From Amycolatopsis bartoniae (GTDB taxonomy: Bacteria; Actinomycetota; Actinomycetes; Mycobacteriales; Pseudonocardiaceae): 64,000 bases of DNA. Each line of letters begins with the position of its first letter. The stretch's first letter is position 1. The stretch is taken from contig NZ_JACHWH010000001.1 in NCBI RefSeq assembly GCF_014191255.1, positions 2,356,001 to 2,420,000 of the forward strand, written 5' to 3'. Shown here piece by piece: positions 63,447 through 64,000 of this stretch. Position numbers and translations under genes: made by a program. The notes beneath the pieces were generated by a model. The model saw only the letters and a list, made by a program, of their open reading frames with translations, was not told where the DNA came from and did not search any database.

Positions 63447-64000
63447 CTAACCCCAGACCGACGCGGCGGTCTCCACGATCCGCTCCAGCTTCGCCTTCTG
63501 CTGGTCCTGCGTCAGGTCGTTGCCCTCCTCCGTCGACGAGAACCCGCACTGCGGCGACAGGCACAGCTGCTCCACGTCGACGTACTGCGACGCGCCTTCG
63601 ATGCGCCGCCGCAACGAGTCCACGCTCTCCAGCTCCCCGCGTTTGGTCGTGACGAGCCCCAGCACGACGTACTTGCCCTTCGGCACGAACCGCAGCGGCT
63701 CGAACCCGCCGGAGCGCTCGTCGTCGAACTCCAGGAAGTACCCGTCCACGTTCAGCTCGTTGAACAGCGCGTCCGCCACGAAGTCGTACCCGCCCTGCGC
63801 GACCCACGACGAACGGAAGTTCCCTCGGCACAGGTGGGTGGTGACGGTCAGCCCCTCCGGGCGCCCGGCGAGCGCGGCGTTCATCGTCTTGATGTTGCGC
63901 ACGTGCTGCTTGTCCGGGTCCCCGCCCATCTTCGCGACGAGCGCGCGCTGCTCGGGGTCGTTGAGGTACGCGAGGCTCGTGTCGTCGAGCTGGAGGTACG
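63447..64000 (-). CDS. MetE-like cobalamin-independent methionine synthase family (YxjG/YxjH type), 5' end outside window
   Basis: The last ~184 codons are present; the frame is open to the right edge (starts YLQLDDTSLAYL). The barrel end has zinc-ligand motifs THLCRGNFR (His, Cys) and SPQCGFSSTEEGN (Cys), with GYFLEFDDERSGGFEPL and KYVVLGLVTTKRGELE between. These fit the short MetE-C-like enzymes that transfer methyl groups to homocysteine or degrade sulfur compounds. Transcribed toward the IclR gene nine bases away. Confidence 0.88.
   Translation of the reverse strand, partial: YLQLDDTSLAYLNDPEQRALVAKMGGDPDKQHVRNIKTMNAALAGRPEGLTVTTHLCRGNFRSSWVAQGGYDFVADALFNELNVDGYFLEFDDERSGGFEPLRFVPKGKYVVLGLVTTKRGELESVDSLRRRIEGASQYVDVEQLCLSPQCGFSSTEEGNDLTQDQQKAKLERIVETAASVWG

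Overview
The window is high-GC actinobacterial chromosome. Gene content and order point to the Pseudonocardiales, most likely an Amycolatopsis-like organism. Evidence for this is the high GC content with many GTG starts and ATGA/GTGA stop-start overlaps, a WhiB regulator, an XRE/DUF5753 plus DUF397 pair, a class A PBP beside paired ArsA-type ATPases, and an actinobacterial small SRP RNA. Two blocks match, from memory, Mycobacterium tuberculosis gene order: Rv3671c-Rv3683 (positions 1-17727) and parts of Rv3708c-Rv3721c (asd-ask-leuA, recR-ybaB-amidase-dnaX). The species is an inference.

Layout. 1-2862: minus-strand operon nth > tlpA-like > Nudix > marP (marP runs off the left edge). 2900-4125: small membrane protein and crp. 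4126-4620: a non-coding stretch with several strong hairpins and an inverted-repeat operator. 4621-7789: an inserted block (MFS exporter and two peptidoglycan-binding-domain proteins) absent from the mycobacterial order. 7870-11849: minus-strand operon (DUF4177, RidA, two conserved unknowns, Nudix, metallo-beta-lactamase fold). 11958-17727: two ArsA-type ATPases, whiB4/wblA, class A PBP, metallophosphoesterase. 17757-17892: tRNA-Pro(CGG) and a strong terminator. 18131-26914: methyltransferases, S9 peptidase, Dps, Ohr, FMN reductase, esterase, a second MFS and small exported proteins. 26946-29288: a large secreted SdrD-B repeat protein. 29400-36572: aspartokinase/ASA dehydrogenase, nitroreductase, azoreductase-like flavoprotein, SigJ-like sigma factor, and leuA with a leucine-codon leader peptide. 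36616-37458: a probable toxin-antitoxin pair with an operator. 37476-39960: LysR, EamA and DedA. 40011-45788: complete peptide ABC importer. 45895-50463: kinase, recR, ybaB, amidase, dnaX and SRP RNA. 50485-56791: envelope module (two glycosyltransferases, a two-component system and a DUF5666 protein) with a helically phased operator array. 56923-58900: DUF397 and XRE genes separated by two unknown ORFs. 59108-64000: gnd, an HTH-Clp_N regulator with tandem operators, an IS110 element, an IclR regulator and the end of a MetE-like methyltransferase.

How it works together. Several groups concern the envelope and stress: MarP, PonA2, amidase, the glycosyltransferase/two-component module, Dps, Ohr, WhiB4 and the Clp_N regulator. 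Others form biosynthetic units (lysine/threonine entry through ask-asd, leucine through leuA) or housekeeping replication and repair (nth, recR, dnaX). Candidates for a less-described system are: (i) the paired cytosolic peptidoglycan-binding-domain proteins, one with a possible caspase-like His/Cys dyad; (ii) the Gly-rich envelope module with its 11-bp-phased CTGTG/CACAG array; and (iii) the HTH-Clp_N gene with operators that cover its own leaderless promoter.
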